Shown here: one piece after another, positions 43,847-53,212 of the stretch
Layout of the letters: each line of letters begins with the position of its first letter
How positions within the stretch are numbered: position 1 is the first letter of the stretch
Origin: Paenibacillus rhizosphaerae
GTDB lineage: Bacteria > Bacillota > Bacilli > Paenibacillales > Paenibacillaceae
DNA: 64,000 nt
Assembly (NCBI RefSeq): GCF_014192015.1
Contig: NZ_JACHXJ010000005.1
Location: 1 to 64,000, forward strand
Direction of reading: 5' to 3'
Program-made: the position numbers and the translations under genes
The notes under the pieces: generated by a model
What the model was told of the DNA's origin: nothing
Seen by the model: the letters and a program-made list of their open reading frames with translations, nothing else
Database searches by the model: none

Positions 43847-46800
43847 GCCGGCATATCATCATTCTGTGCGATCCGGATTTTCCGGCTGCGGGCAAGCTCC
43901 CGCAATCCGGGGATTTCCAGCATGCCGCAGAAGTGGCGGTCGTTCGCGCCGAAGAACTGGCCGACGCGCTTCGCGGAGTGGATCAAGGTTGTTTTGTCAA
44001 TTTGCATGCGCCTTACTTTCCAAAGACCGCCTGGACGGAAATTTCCGCCTTCCTGCATCGGGGAGGCAGCCTGATCAGTGCGGGCGGGGCGCCTTTTAAA
44101 ATTCCTGTGGTACGAGATAACGGATCCTGGGTTTCCGAGACCGAGCAAACCGCTTATCATCAGGAACTCTATATTCATGAAGCACTGCGGGTAAACACAG
44201 ACAAGGTCACGAAGCTCGCCGTTTCGGACCGCATCCCGCTGCTGAACGGCCAGGAAGGCCTGTTTGAGCTGGCAGATGCCTGGAACCTGGTGCCGCATAC
44301 GACGAAAAGCGCCGACTTGCCGCAGCAGATGGGCTCAGCCGGCCCGATGAGCACGCAGATCTATCCTCTACTTACCGGCCTCACCGCCGAAGAGCGGGAG
44401 ATCGCCGCGCCAATCGTGCTGTGGGAGAACTCCCGCGTGACGTTCGCCGGCTCGCGCTGGATGTTCGTGTTCCTGCCGCTGACCGAAACGTTCTGGAGCG
44501 GCGGCGGCGCTGGGCATCTGATTGACTGGGCGCGTTTCTGCGCCCGGGGTGTAACCGAGCTGTCGCTGAAGCCGAACTACGCTTCGTACGAAGCCGGGGA
44601 ACACGCGGTGCTGACGCTGCAGACACAGATTTTGCAGCGCGGGGAATTGCGCAGTTCGGCGCCTGAACTGTGGAGCTTCGAGTTGGAAGTAAGCCATGAG
44701 GGCGGAAGCGGAGAGGCCTGGAGCCACCGGTTCCAGGCACAGGTGACGAAGGAGCAGAACTTCGTGCGCATTCCGGTGCCGCTGGCTTTGAAGAGCGGAC
44801 TATACCGCATCGTGTGCCGTGCGGAGGGACCGGATGGCGAAGTGCGCGTCCTGCGCCAGGGCTTCTGGGGCCGCGATGACCTTCTTCTGGCCGAGGGCTC
44901 GCCGATTACCCGCAGCCGTGACTATTTTATCAAAGACGGCCGGCCGCTGCCCGTCGTGGGCATGACGTACATGACCTCCGACGTGGCGCGCAAGTTCCTG
45001 TTCCTGCCGAACGTGGACGTGTGGGAGCGGGACATGGCCCAGATGGCTAAGGCGGGCATCAACTGGATCCGCACCGGCGTCTGGACGGCTTACCGGAATA
45101 TCATGCAGGTCGACGGGCATGCCTCGGAGGAAGTGCTGCGCGCAATCGACGCCTTCTTCCTAACGGCCAAGCGCCACGGCCTGCAGGTGACCTTCACGTT
45201 CTTCTCCTTTACGCCGGAGACGTGGGAAGGGCTGAACCCTTATCTCGACCCGCAGAGCGTTGAGGCTCAGAAACGCTTCATCCGCAGCATCGTCAGCCGC
45301 CATACGGCCACGACGCATGTGGACTGGGATTTGATTAACGAGCCGTCGATGTTTGATCCGCCGCGGATTTTCTCGGAGGGACCGCGTTCCGCCCGGGATC
45401 CGTTTGAGCACCAGGCGTTCGTGGAGTGGCTGGAGCGCCGCCACGGCGATATCCGCAGCCTCCAGGAAGCCTGGAACATGACGCCGGACCAGCTGCCTGA
45501 CTTTGCTTCGGCATCCATTCCGGAAGTGGAAGAGATCAATTTCGACGTGCAGGATATGCACAAAGCCAAGAAGGGAACCAGATGGCTCGATTACTGCCTG
45601 TTCTCGATGGATATGCACAACCGGTGGGCGGAGCAGCTCGTCGGCACGATCAAGGAGCTGTGCCCGGACCATTTGGTGACCGTCGGGCAGGACGAAGCGC
45701 TCGGCGCCCAGCGTCCGTCTCCGTTCTTCTATGAGCAGGCCGTTGATTATACGACAGTGCACTCCTGGTGGCTGAACGACTATCTGGTATGGGACGGCAT
45801 CTTCACCAAAACGCCGGATAAGCCGAACCTGATCCAGGAGACCGGCATTATGTACGTAGAAACGCCGGACGGCCGCGCCAAGCGGTCCGAAGCCGAGCTG
45901 CGCGGCATTTTGGAGCGGAAATACGCCTATGCCTTCTCTACCGGAGGAGCTGGTGCGATCCACTGGATCTGGAATACGAACTTCTATATGGACAACGCCA
46001 ACGAATCGCATATCGGAGCGCTCCGCGCCGACGGCACGGAAAAGCCGGAAGCGGACGTATCCTACGACTTTGGACGCTTTATCACGGCCACGCGGGACTT
46101 GTTTACGGACCGGGAGCTCGAGGACATCGTCGCCGTCTTCCCGTATTCGAACGACTTCTCAAACCGCGCATTCGCGTTCCAGTCGACGACGCGGCTGACC
46201 CGGCTGCTGGCCTATGACCTGAAACTGCCGTTCCGTGCGGCGTCGGAATACCATCTGGATGCGCTGCGGCAGAAGGCGCCGAAGCTGATCCTGCTACCGA
46301 GCCCGCATAACATGGACAGCCGGGCGCTGGACGAGCTGCTGGAGCTCGTCAAGGACACCGGCGCGACACTGCTTGCAACCGGCCCGCTCGGCCTGGACGC
46401 TTACTGGCGTCCGACGACGCGCCTGGACGCCGTCCTCGGCGAGCGCCGGCTTGCCAATGTGCGCCGGGAGGAAATGCTCGGCGTGAACGGGCGGCTGCTG
46501 CCGGTATCCTTCGGGCACCGGCGGATCGCCGAGGTGGCCAAGGAAATCCCGGCCGCAGCCGCAGGGACCGGTGCAAGCATGGATGCGCTCGTGGACGTGC
46601 CGCTGGGCAAGGGCCGGCTGATCTGGAGCCCGCTGCCGCTCGAGCTGAACGGCCGGGACGAGCCGATCCTTGAGTTGTACCGGTACGCGGCTGCCGCAGC
46701 CGGCGTGGAGCGCGAGCTCGAGTGGATGGCCGGCGGAGACCTGCCAGGCGTGTATGGCCGGAAGCTCAGCTTCAAGGATGGCAGCCTGTACGTATTCGTC

Positions 46801-46974
46801 TCCGAGTACGGCTGGGATGCCCCGGTACAGGTCAAGGACCCGTTGACCGGAGCTATCTACAGCTTTACGCTCGAGAGCGACCGCAGCGTGTTGTTTGCCG
46901 CCGACCGGGAGGGCCGCATTACGGCTGTTTACCGGCCGGATGAGGTTGACATCCAAGTGGAACCGGCACGTTAA
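43843..46974 (+). CDS. Unassigned clan GH-A glycoside hydrolase (beta-galactosidase/beta-mannosidase-like)
   Basis: This 1043-residue cytosolic protein has an N-terminal region of about 350 residues, a TIM-barrel from about 360 and a C-terminal region with a trimerisation-like Rossmann segment (about 790-880). Clan GH-A residues are clear: Glu500 in WDLINEPS as acid/base and Glu666 in LIQETGI as nucleophile. The arrangement recalls GH42 and GH164, but I cannot assign a family. Its place in an alpha-mannosidase operon makes a beta-mannosidase role attractive. It overlaps the GH125 gene by 4 bases. Confidence 0.8.
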   Translation: MSRHIIILCDPDFPAAGKLPQSGDFQHAAEVAVVRAEELADALRGVDQGCFVNLHAPYFPKTAWTEISAFLHRGGSLISAGGAPFKIPVVRDNGSWVSETEQTAYHQELYIHEALRVNTDKVTKLAVSDRIPLLNGQEGLFELADAWNLVPHTTKSADLPQQMGSAGPMSTQIYPLLTGLTAEEREIAAPIVLWENSRVTFAGSRWMFVFLPLTETFWSGGGAGHLIDWARFCARGVTELSLKPNYASYEAGEHAVLTLQTQILQRGELRSSAPELWSFELEVSHEGGSGEAWSHRFQAQVTKEQNFVRIPVPLALKSGLYRIVCRAEGPDGEVRVLRQGFWGRDDLLLAEGSPITRSRDYFIKDGRPLPVVGMTYMTSDVARKFLFLPNVDVWERDMAQMAKAGINWIRTGVWTAYRNIMQVDGHASEEVLRAIDAFFLTAKRHGLQVTFTFFSFTPETWEGLNPYLDPQSVEAQKRFIRSIVSRHTATTHVDWDLINEPSMFDPPRIFSEGPRSARDPFEHQAFVEWLERRHGDIRSLQEAWNMTPDQLPDFASASIPEVEEINFDVQDMHKAKKGTRWLDYCLFSMDMHNRWAEQLVGTIKELCPDHLVTVGQDEALGAQRPSPFFYEQAVDYTTVHSWWLNDYLVWDGIFTKTPDKPNLIQETGIMYVETPDGRAKRSEAELRGILERKYAYAFSTGGAGAIHWIWNTNFYMDNANESHIGALRADGTEKPEADVSYDFGRFITATRDLFTDRELEDIVAVFPYSNDFSNRAFAFQSTTRLTRLLAYDLKLPFRAASEYHLDALRQKAPKLILLPSPHNMDSRALDELLELVKDTGATLLATGPLGLDAYWRPTTRLDAVLGERRLANVRREEMLGVNGRLLPVSFGHRRIAEVAKEIPAAAAGTGASMDALVDVPLGKGRLIWSPLPLELNGRDEPILELYRYAAAAAGVERELEWMAGGDLPGVYGRKLSFKDGSLYVFVSEYGWDAPVQVKDPLTGAIYSFTLESDRSVLFAADREGRITAVYRPDEVDIQVEPAR

Positions 46975-47641
46975 TTTGGTACAGCAACTTGTAGACGATC
47001 GTCAGGGATTTTTGCAGGTGTGAGCCGTCAGGGCCAAACGGGATGGGCATCAAACCAATCCTTGCAGGGCAGGGGAAAAGGATAATTTTGGTGCGGGATC
47101 CAGCGATCCTGCGCCGATCCGCTGCCTTATCAGAGGCAAAACGTTTGTCCACTGTGAATGGACATTTGTTTTCAGAAACCGATATTGTTCCGACAGGAGG
47201 CCGCGCCTTAGGGCTTTTGCAGCGATAGCCGGATATTGAATGTTGGTGCCCCGGCTTCCTTCTATTTGGAGATTACTTTGGGATTGATCACCAAAACTGG
47301 GCAACCAGAAGGGGACTTTTTTAAACTTTTAAAGGAAAGATCAGGCCCGCAGAAATCGTCCAATGTAACGATCGCCGAAATTTTTTTCTTCTATTATATA
47401 TAGGTTAAATTGAAGACTTACTTTGGATGTTAATTTGTACGCGATAGATGGACACTAACGGAAGGACATGGTCATGTCCGTAAGTCATCAATGCCAGCGC
47501 TCAGCCATCCATGATAGTGCAAATTTATCCAGGGAAAGGTTTGGTTATAAGCTGGGCCTTAGCCCGATATGTTGATCTGCAAGCAGGGGATGAGAGTTCC
47601 GATCGGGAACAAGCCGCCCAAGGAAAGGAGACCCGATTTCT
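46975..47641. other. Gap between glycosidase genes with inverted repeats
   Basis: The 667 bases contain no supportable gene. Two inverted repeats share TGTCC/GGACA halves: TGTCCA-N7-TGGACA (47146-47164) and the perfect GGACATG-GT-CATGTCC (47464-47479). The second lies 160 bases before the GH38 gene and may be an operator. A weak TTGAAG/TTAATT pair (about 47412-47439) could be a promoter. Confidence 0.4.
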
Positions 47642-50386
47642 ATGTCAAACAAGCCGAAACGAACGGCGCATATCATCTCCCATACTCACTGGGACCGGGA
47701 ATGGTATTTGCCCTATGAAAAACATCATGTCCGTCTCATCCGTCTGATGGACGTGCTGATGGATACATTGGAGAATGATACGGAGTACAAGAGCTTTTAC
47801 CTGGACGGGCAAACGATCATTCTCGAGGATTACCTTCAGGTGCGCCCCGAGCAGAAGGAACGGCTTGAAAAATACATCCGCGAAGGCCGCATCTTTATCG
47901 GCCCGTGGTATATTCTGCAGGATGCGTTCCTGACCAGCGGCGAGGCCAACATCCGCAACATGCAAATCGGCCATAAGGACGCCCGCCGTTACGGGCAAAT
48001 TTCCAAGGTGGGATACTTCCCCGACACCTTCGGCATCGTCGGCCAGGCGCCGCAGCTGATGCGCCAATCCGGCATCGATAACGCCCTGTTCGGCCGCGGC
48101 GTCAAGCCGACCGGATTTAACAATACTGTTGCCGACTCCGAATATGAGTCTTCCTTCTCGGAGCTCATCTGGGAAGGTCCGGATGGTTCCAAGGTGCTCG
48201 GCATTCTGTTTGCCAACTGGTACAGCAACGGCAACGAAATTCCGGCCGATCCCGAAGAGGCGAAGGTGTTCTGGGACCGGAAGCTGGCGGACGCGGAAAA
48301 GTATGCGTCGACGCCGGAGCTTCTCTTCATGAACGGCTGCGACCACCAGCCGATTCAGACCGATTTGGCTGAGGCGCTGGAGACTGCACGCAAGCTGTAC
48401 CCGGACACGGAGTTCGTTCACTCGAACTTCCCGCAGTATTTGGAGTCGGTCAAAGGCCATCAAGAGAATGAGCTGTCCGTCGTTCGCGGCGAGCTTCGGA
48501 GCCAGCGGACCGACGGATGGGGGACGCTCGTGAACACGGCGTCTGCCCGCGTATATCTCAAGCAGATGAACCAGCATGGCCAGGCGCTGCTGGAAAAGGT
48601 AGCCGAGCCGCTGGCAGCCTATGCCCACCTGACCGGTCAGGCCTACCCGCACCATCTGTTTACGTATGCATGGAAAACGCTGATGCAGAACCATCCGCAT
48701 GACAGCATCTGCGGCTGCAGCGTCGATGAGGTTCACCGCGAGATGGTAACCCGCTTTGCGAAGAGCCGCGACGTGGCTGAATCGATCATTGAAGACAGCA
48801 AACGGGCTGTGGCCGAGGCGGTGGATACGTCATCCTTCGCACAGTACGGCGAGGATGCGCTGCCGTTTGTGGTGTTCAACACCACAGGGTGGGAGCGGAC
48901 CGGCACCGTATCCGTCGAACTGGACGTACAGCGGATCTACTTCCGCGACGGCATCCCGCTGGACGAAATCAGCCGCCGAATTCAGGCGCTCGAACTTGGT
49001 GAGCGCGTGGTACTGGACCCGAGCGGAAAGCCGGTGCCGTTTACACTCGAGGATCTGGGCCAGCGCTTCGGCTACGATCTGCCGGATGACCGGTTCCGTC
49101 AGCCGTATATGGCGCGTGCCGTGCGGATTACGCTGCAGGCGGGCGCCGTTCCGGCTCACGGACTTCGGGCGTACGCACTCGTGTCTGGCCAGTCAGCGGC
49201 GCAGCACTCGGACAATGCTTCAGCATCGCTGATCACCGGGAACAACGTAATGGAAAATAGCATCCTGCGGGTAGCGGCCCAGCCGAACGGAAGCCTTACG
49301 GTTACCGACAAGCGAAACGGACGTGAATACCGTGACCTGCTCGTTTATGAGGATACCGGGGACATCGGCAACGAATACATGTACAAGCAGCCTGAAGGTG
49401 AAACTCCGCTGACGACGCGCGATGTGCAAGCATCGATTCGGGTTGTGGAAGATACGCCTTACCGCGCTACGCTCGAAATCGTTCATGACTGGGAGGTACC
49501 GGCATCGGCAGATGAGCTTCTTCAGAAGGAGCAGATCGAAGTGGTCTACTATCCGGAGCGCAAAGCTCAACGGGTGAAAGAAACCGTGCCGATGAAGATT
49601 CGTACCCTGGTTCGTCTGGAGAAAGACGGCAAAGGCGTTAAAGTGGAGGCCTCGTTTAACAACCAGGCTAAGGATCACCGCGTCCGCGCATTGCTGCCGA
49701 CCGACATTGAAGCTAGCCGGCACCGCGTGGACTCCATGTTTGAAATCGTGACACGGGATAATCAGCCCGCAATCGAATGGCAGAATCCGAGCAACGCCCA
49801 GCACCAGCAGGCTTTTGTCGATGTGAGTGGGGAGACAGCCGGCCTGGCGGTAGCCAACCTTGGTTTGAACGAGTATGAAGTGCTTCGGGACGGGCGGAAT
49901 ACCATTGCAGTCACGCTGCTGCGTTCGGTAGGCGAGCTGGGCGACTGGGGCTGGTTCCCGACGCCGGAAGCTCAATGCCTTGGCGAACATGCCGTTCAGC
50001 TTGAAATCATTCCGCATGACGGCCACGGGGAGGAATCCGGAGCTTACGCGGAAGCCTACCAATTCCAAATTCCTTGGACAAGCGTACAAACGGGAATCCA
50101 TGCCGGCGATCTGTCTGCGGTACATGTTCCTTTTGCCTGGAGCGGTGAGGGAGTGGCTTTCTCGGCGTGGACCGTTAACGAGGATTCCGGAGACCATATG
50201 CTTCGCTGGTACAACATGAAGCAGCAGCCTGCCAGCCTTCGGTTAGAATGGCCTCAACCGGTGAGCCGTGCATATAAAACGACCATTCTGGAAGAGGCGC
50301 AAGGTGCTTCGGTAGAACAGCTGTCTGAGTCTTTGGAGCTGGAAGCGGGACCTTGCGAAATCGTAACGATAGGTATAGAGCGCTAG
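47642..50386 (+). CDS. Alpha-mannosidase, glycoside hydrolase family 38 (second copy, MngB-like)
   Basis: This 914-residue GH38 enzyme is of the shorter bacterial type. The zinc-site motif HTHWDREW (14-21) is at the very N-terminus, the nucleophile is Asp128 in YFPDTFG, and PHDSICGCSVDEVH supplies the later ligand. Relatives include mannosylglycerate hydrolase MngB and streptococcal alpha-1,3-mannosidase, so it probably differs in linkage from the first copy. AAGGAGA lies 10 bases before the ATG. It is separated from the main operon by 667 bases and may be separately regulated. Confidence 0.92.
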   Translation: MSNKPKRTAHIISHTHWDREWYLPYEKHHVRLIRLMDVLMDTLENDTEYKSFYLDGQTIILEDYLQVRPEQKERLEKYIREGRIFIGPWYILQDAFLTSGEANIRNMQIGHKDARRYGQISKVGYFPDTFGIVGQAPQLMRQSGIDNALFGRGVKPTGFNNTVADSEYESSFSELIWEGPDGSKVLGILFANWYSNGNEIPADPEEAKVFWDRKLADAEKYASTPELLFMNGCDHQPIQTDLAEALETARKLYPDTEFVHSNFPQYLESVKGHQENELSVVRGELRSQRTDGWGTLVNTASARVYLKQMNQHGQALLEKVAEPLAAYAHLTGQAYPHHLFTYAWKTLMQNHPHDSICGCSVDEVHREMVTRFAKSRDVAESIIEDSKRAVAEAVDTSSFAQYGEDALPFVVFNTTGWERTGTVSVELDVQRIYFRDGIPLDEISRRIQALELGERVVLDPSGKPVPFTLEDLGQRFGYDLPDDRFRQPYMARAVRITLQAGAVPAHGLRAYALVSGQSAAQHSDNASASLITGNNVMENSILRVAAQPNGSLTVTDKRNGREYRDLLVYEDTGDIGNEYMYKQPEGETPLTTRDVQASIRVVEDTPYRATLEIVHDWEVPASADELLQKEQIEVVYYPERKAQRVKETVPMKIRTLVRLEKDGKGVKVEASFNNQAKDHRVRALLPTDIEASRHRVDSMFEIVTRDNQPAIEWQNPSNAQHQQAFVDVSGETAGLAVANLGLNEYEVLRDGRNTIAVTLLRSVGELGDWGWFPTPEAQCLGEHAVQLEIIPHDGHGEESGAYAEAYQFQIPWTSVQTGIHAGDLSAVHVPFAWSGEGVAFSAWTVNEDSGDHMLRWYNMKQQPASLRLEWPQPVSRAYKTTILEEAQGASVEQLSESLELEAGPCEIVTIGIER

Positions 50387-50892
50387 TATGTTAATTGTAT
50401 GGAATAATCTAGTACTCATAGATTTATTCAATAAGTGATTTATAATAGGGGTATACGGGGCGGGGCTTTTTCCCCCTCCGGCAGCCCCAGCTCCTTGACA
50501 ATTTAAATATTGTAATTCCCATCTATTTACCAGAATTACCCGCTATATTTATAATTGACAGATGATTTATGTTCCAGTAAATTTGAACGTAATCAAATGT
50601 TGATTTGCAAGAAATGACGCGGAAGATTCCTATGCTGTTAGCCTGTGGCTGCCATAATTTACAAGACACCTCACTATTATGTCACAGAACCTAACATGCA
50701 TTTTTATGTATTCTTAATGTAAGCGGTTTATACTATGAACATTTTGAAAACTTGGATATTCCAGACGTCGAACCTTCCTGTTTTTAACATTTAAATTTGG
50801 TGATAACGGATCGCCTCTTTCATCAAAATCCCATTGATACAGCTAATATTCAGCTATTTTAAAAAATATATTAAAACCGCCTAAAAAAAATA
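50387..50892. other. AT-rich intergenic region
   Basis: No gene is seen. A GTAAGCGGTTTATAC stretch at about 50720-50734 vaguely resembles a catabolite-response element but has two mismatches at conserved positions. A G/C-rich block with GGGG and CCCC arms lies near 50458-50485 and may be a weak terminator for the GH38 gene. Confidence 0.35.
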
Positions 50893-50921
50893 TTGACGTG
50901 ATATTAATTTACACGTATTAT
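50893..50921 (+). promoter_or_regulatory. Promoter of the oligopeptide transporter operon
   Basis: TTGACG (50893-50898) and TATTAT (50916-50921) are spaced by exactly 17 bases in an AT-rich setting. It predicts a leader of about 425 bases before the binding-protein ATG. Confidence 0.65.
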
Positions 50922-50927
50922 TTACAT

Positions 50928-51354
50928 TAAATTTATTAGGAAGTTTTAACCATTTCACATATAGTCCTTTTTGCTGATTCAAATTGACCGATGGTCATTT
51001 AAAGCATTAATGCTTTATTGCGCTATAATGCACTGCGCGGCCACGTTGCGGAATCAACTGTCCTTTATTCCTGTACGATCCCGCACCGGTCCTGCCTTAC
51101 TTCTGGATATATTATTTTTTAATATATTGCTTTACCTTGCTACCGTCGTCTTGTTGCAATATGAAAGGTCTGCAAGAGGGGGAATTGTTTCAACGTCATT
51201 CGGGGGTCAGTTACGGTAACCGAAGTAGGTGTAAAGTCCCTAATGGTTTTCGCGGCCAGATTCGCTTAAGACCATTGGAGAGGTCTTGGGTTGTTCTCGT
51301 ATCTTATGCGGGACGCCATTATTTTTCAAATCATAAAGGGGAGGAAAATGGTAC
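50928..51354 (+). promoter_or_regulatory. Long 5' leader of the oligopeptide operon
   Basis: The predicted leader holds several possible hairpins, such as GTTAC-GGTAAC (51211-51221 region) and AAGACC-N8-GGTCTT (about 51268-51287). The last 180 bases are more GC-balanced than the sequence before. I could not match it to a known riboswitch or T-box. Function is unknown. Confidence 0.35.
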
Positions 51355-53088
51355 ATGACAAGCAAGAAAAAATGGCTCTCATTACTCGTTTCATTATCGG
51401 TAGTCAGCACGCTGTTCGTAGGATGCGGCAGCAAGGATGAAGCAAGCAGCACACCTAAAGACGAGGGTAACACGGATTCGTCTGCGACTACGGGCACGGA
51501 GGGAACTAAAGAGGCAACCGGTCCGGTGGACGGCGGTACGCTGACTTACGGAAGTTTCTCCGACATCGTTAGCGTAAACCCACTGTTCGTTCAAGATACA
51601 GCTTCTGGTGATGCTGCGGAGTTCATGTATGCCAAGCTGTATGACATTAACCGTACAGGTGAAGTCGTAGCCGAGCCTTGGTCTCTTGCTGCTGAGCCGA
51701 TGACGGTTTCCGAAGACGGACTTACGTATACCATCAAGCTGAAAGACTCGGCGAAATGGAGCGACGGCGAAGCGATTACGGCTGACGACGTTGTCTTCAC
51801 ATTCAATTCGATTAAGGACCCTAAAGTCGGATCCCCTGGCATGTCCGGATTTGACAAGGTAACGAAAATCGAGAAAGTGGATGACCTTACCGTTAAAATT
51901 ACGCTGAAACAAGTCTACGCTCCATTCCAATATGTTTTGTCTACCCAAATCGTTCCTGAGCACATCCTGAAGGACGTTAAGCCTGAAGAGCTGCAAAAGA
52001 ACGTTTACGGAACCGATCCGGCCAAAACGGTGTCCAGTGGTCCTTGGGTATGGAAAGAGTGGAAGCAGAAGCAGTACCTTTCCTTCGAAAGAAACCCGAA
52101 CTACTGGGGTCCTAAACCTCATATCGACAAGATCGTATATAAAATCTATGCCGACCAAAACACAGAAGTTCAAGCCCTTATCAAAGGCGACGTTGACCTT
52201 CTGGGCGGTATCCCGGTAACCCAAGTCGACGCCGTGAAGAGCAGAGACGGCCTGACCGTTATCCAGGAGCCAGGTCCGCAATACGAATACCTCGGGTTCA
52301 ACTTCAACCCGGACAACTTCAAGGACAAATTCGTTCCTTGGGCTGGACAAAAAACAAGACAGGCGATTGCTTACGCGCTTAACCGTCAAGGCATGATCGA
52401 CAACGTTCTGAAAGGCACAGGCAAGCTGATGAACGCTCCGTTCCTGCCAGGTTCCTGGGCAGATCCGGGCGATGCGGCAGTCAACTATGCCTTTGATCCG
52501 GAAAAAGCGAAGCAGCTGCTGGCTGAAGACGGATGGACTGCAGGCAGCGACGGCATCCTGACGAAAGACGGACACCGTTTCTCCTTCGAACTTCAATACA
52601 ACTCGGGTAACAGCCGCCGTGAGCAAGTGGCGAGCGTAATCCAGCAAAACCTGAAGGACGTAGGTATCGAAGTAGTGCCTAAAGCACTGGACTTCGCTGC
52701 ATGGGTTGACCAAAACCTGACTCCAGGTAAATACCCTGCAATCCTGATGGGCTGGTCCCTGAACAACCCGGATCCGGACGGAGAAACGACGTTCAGCTCG
52801 AAGTACTTCCCGCCGGCTGGTCAAAACCAAGGTTTCTATAAGAACGAAAAACTCGACAAGCTGTGGGAAGAAGGAACGGCTGTCGTAGACCAAGAGAAGC
52901 GTAAAGAGATTTACAAACAAATCGGTCAAGAAATTTCGACAGACCTTCCATACGTGTTCATGTACCAATACGGTACGCCAACCGCGTACAACAGCAAGGT
53001 GAAATTTGCGGAAGAGGATGCTCCTGAATCCTCCTTGGCTTACGGATACTTCTTCCACCTGATCAATTGGTGGGTAGACGCAAAATAA
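51355..53088 (+). CDS. Peptide ABC transporter substrate-binding lipoprotein (family 5)
   Basis: This 577-residue DppA/OppA-type protein has a signal peptide ending in a lipobox-like FVGC (about 22-25) and a Ser/Thr/Glu-rich linker. The family 5 motifs WSLAAEPMTVSEDGLTYTIKL (region 103-123) and DAVNYAFDPEKAKQLLAEDG (about 380) are visible. It captures oligopeptides or dipeptides for the permeases downstream. AGGGG-rich sequence precedes the ATG. A stem-loop after the gene separates it from the permeases. Confidence 0.93.
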   Translation: MTSKKKWLSLLVSLSVVSTLFVGCGSKDEASSTPKDEGNTDSSATTGTEGTKEATGPVDGGTLTYGSFSDIVSVNPLFVQDTASGDAAEFMYAKLYDINRTGEVVAEPWSLAAEPMTVSEDGLTYTIKLKDSAKWSDGEAITADDVVFTFNSIKDPKVGSPGMSGFDKVTKIEKVDDLTVKITLKQVYAPFQYVLSTQIVPEHILKDVKPEELQKNVYGTDPAKTVSSGPWVWKEWKQKQYLSFERNPNYWGPKPHIDKIVYKIYADQNTEVQALIKGDVDLLGGIPVTQVDAVKSRDGLTVIQEPGPQYEYLGFNFNPDNFKDKFVPWAGQKTRQAIAYALNRQGMIDNVLKGTGKLMNAPFLPGSWADPGDAAVNYAFDPEKAKQLLAEDGWTAGSDGILTKDGHRFSFELQYNSGNSRREQVASVIQQNLKDVGIEVVPKALDFAAWVDQNLTPGKYPAILMGWSLNNPDPDGETTFSSKYFPPAGQNQGFYKNEKLDKLWEEGTAVVDQEKRKEIYKQIGQEISTDLPYVFMYQYGTPTAYNSKVKFAEEDAPESSLAYGYFFHLINWWVDAK

Positions 53089-53120
53089 TAGACAACATAG
53101 GAAGTAACAACGGTGCTAGA

Positions 53121-53151
53121 GGGGGAGGAAACTTCCCCTCCACCCTTTTTT
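53121..53151 (+). terminator. Partial terminator between binding protein and permease genes
   Basis: GGGGGAGG pairs with CCTCCACCC (one bulged A) and a TTTTTT run follows. As it is within the operon it probably lowers permease expression relative to the binding protein. Confidence 0.65.
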
Positions 53152-53212
53152 GTGTTTAAAAAAGGATGATGGTTAGGCGTCCGTGTCCGTATCATCTCTA
53201 GGAGGATCAACA

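Noticed and set aside
51024..51029. Perfect TATAAT in the oligopeptide operon leader
   Set aside because: No acceptable -35 element or extended -10 motif at the right distance; the promoter at 50893-50921 is better.
51180..51354. Known riboswitch or T-box in the oligopeptide leader
   Set aside because: No T-box motif, and none of the conserved cores of SAM, ZTP, guanidine or other riboswitches that I could recall was found.
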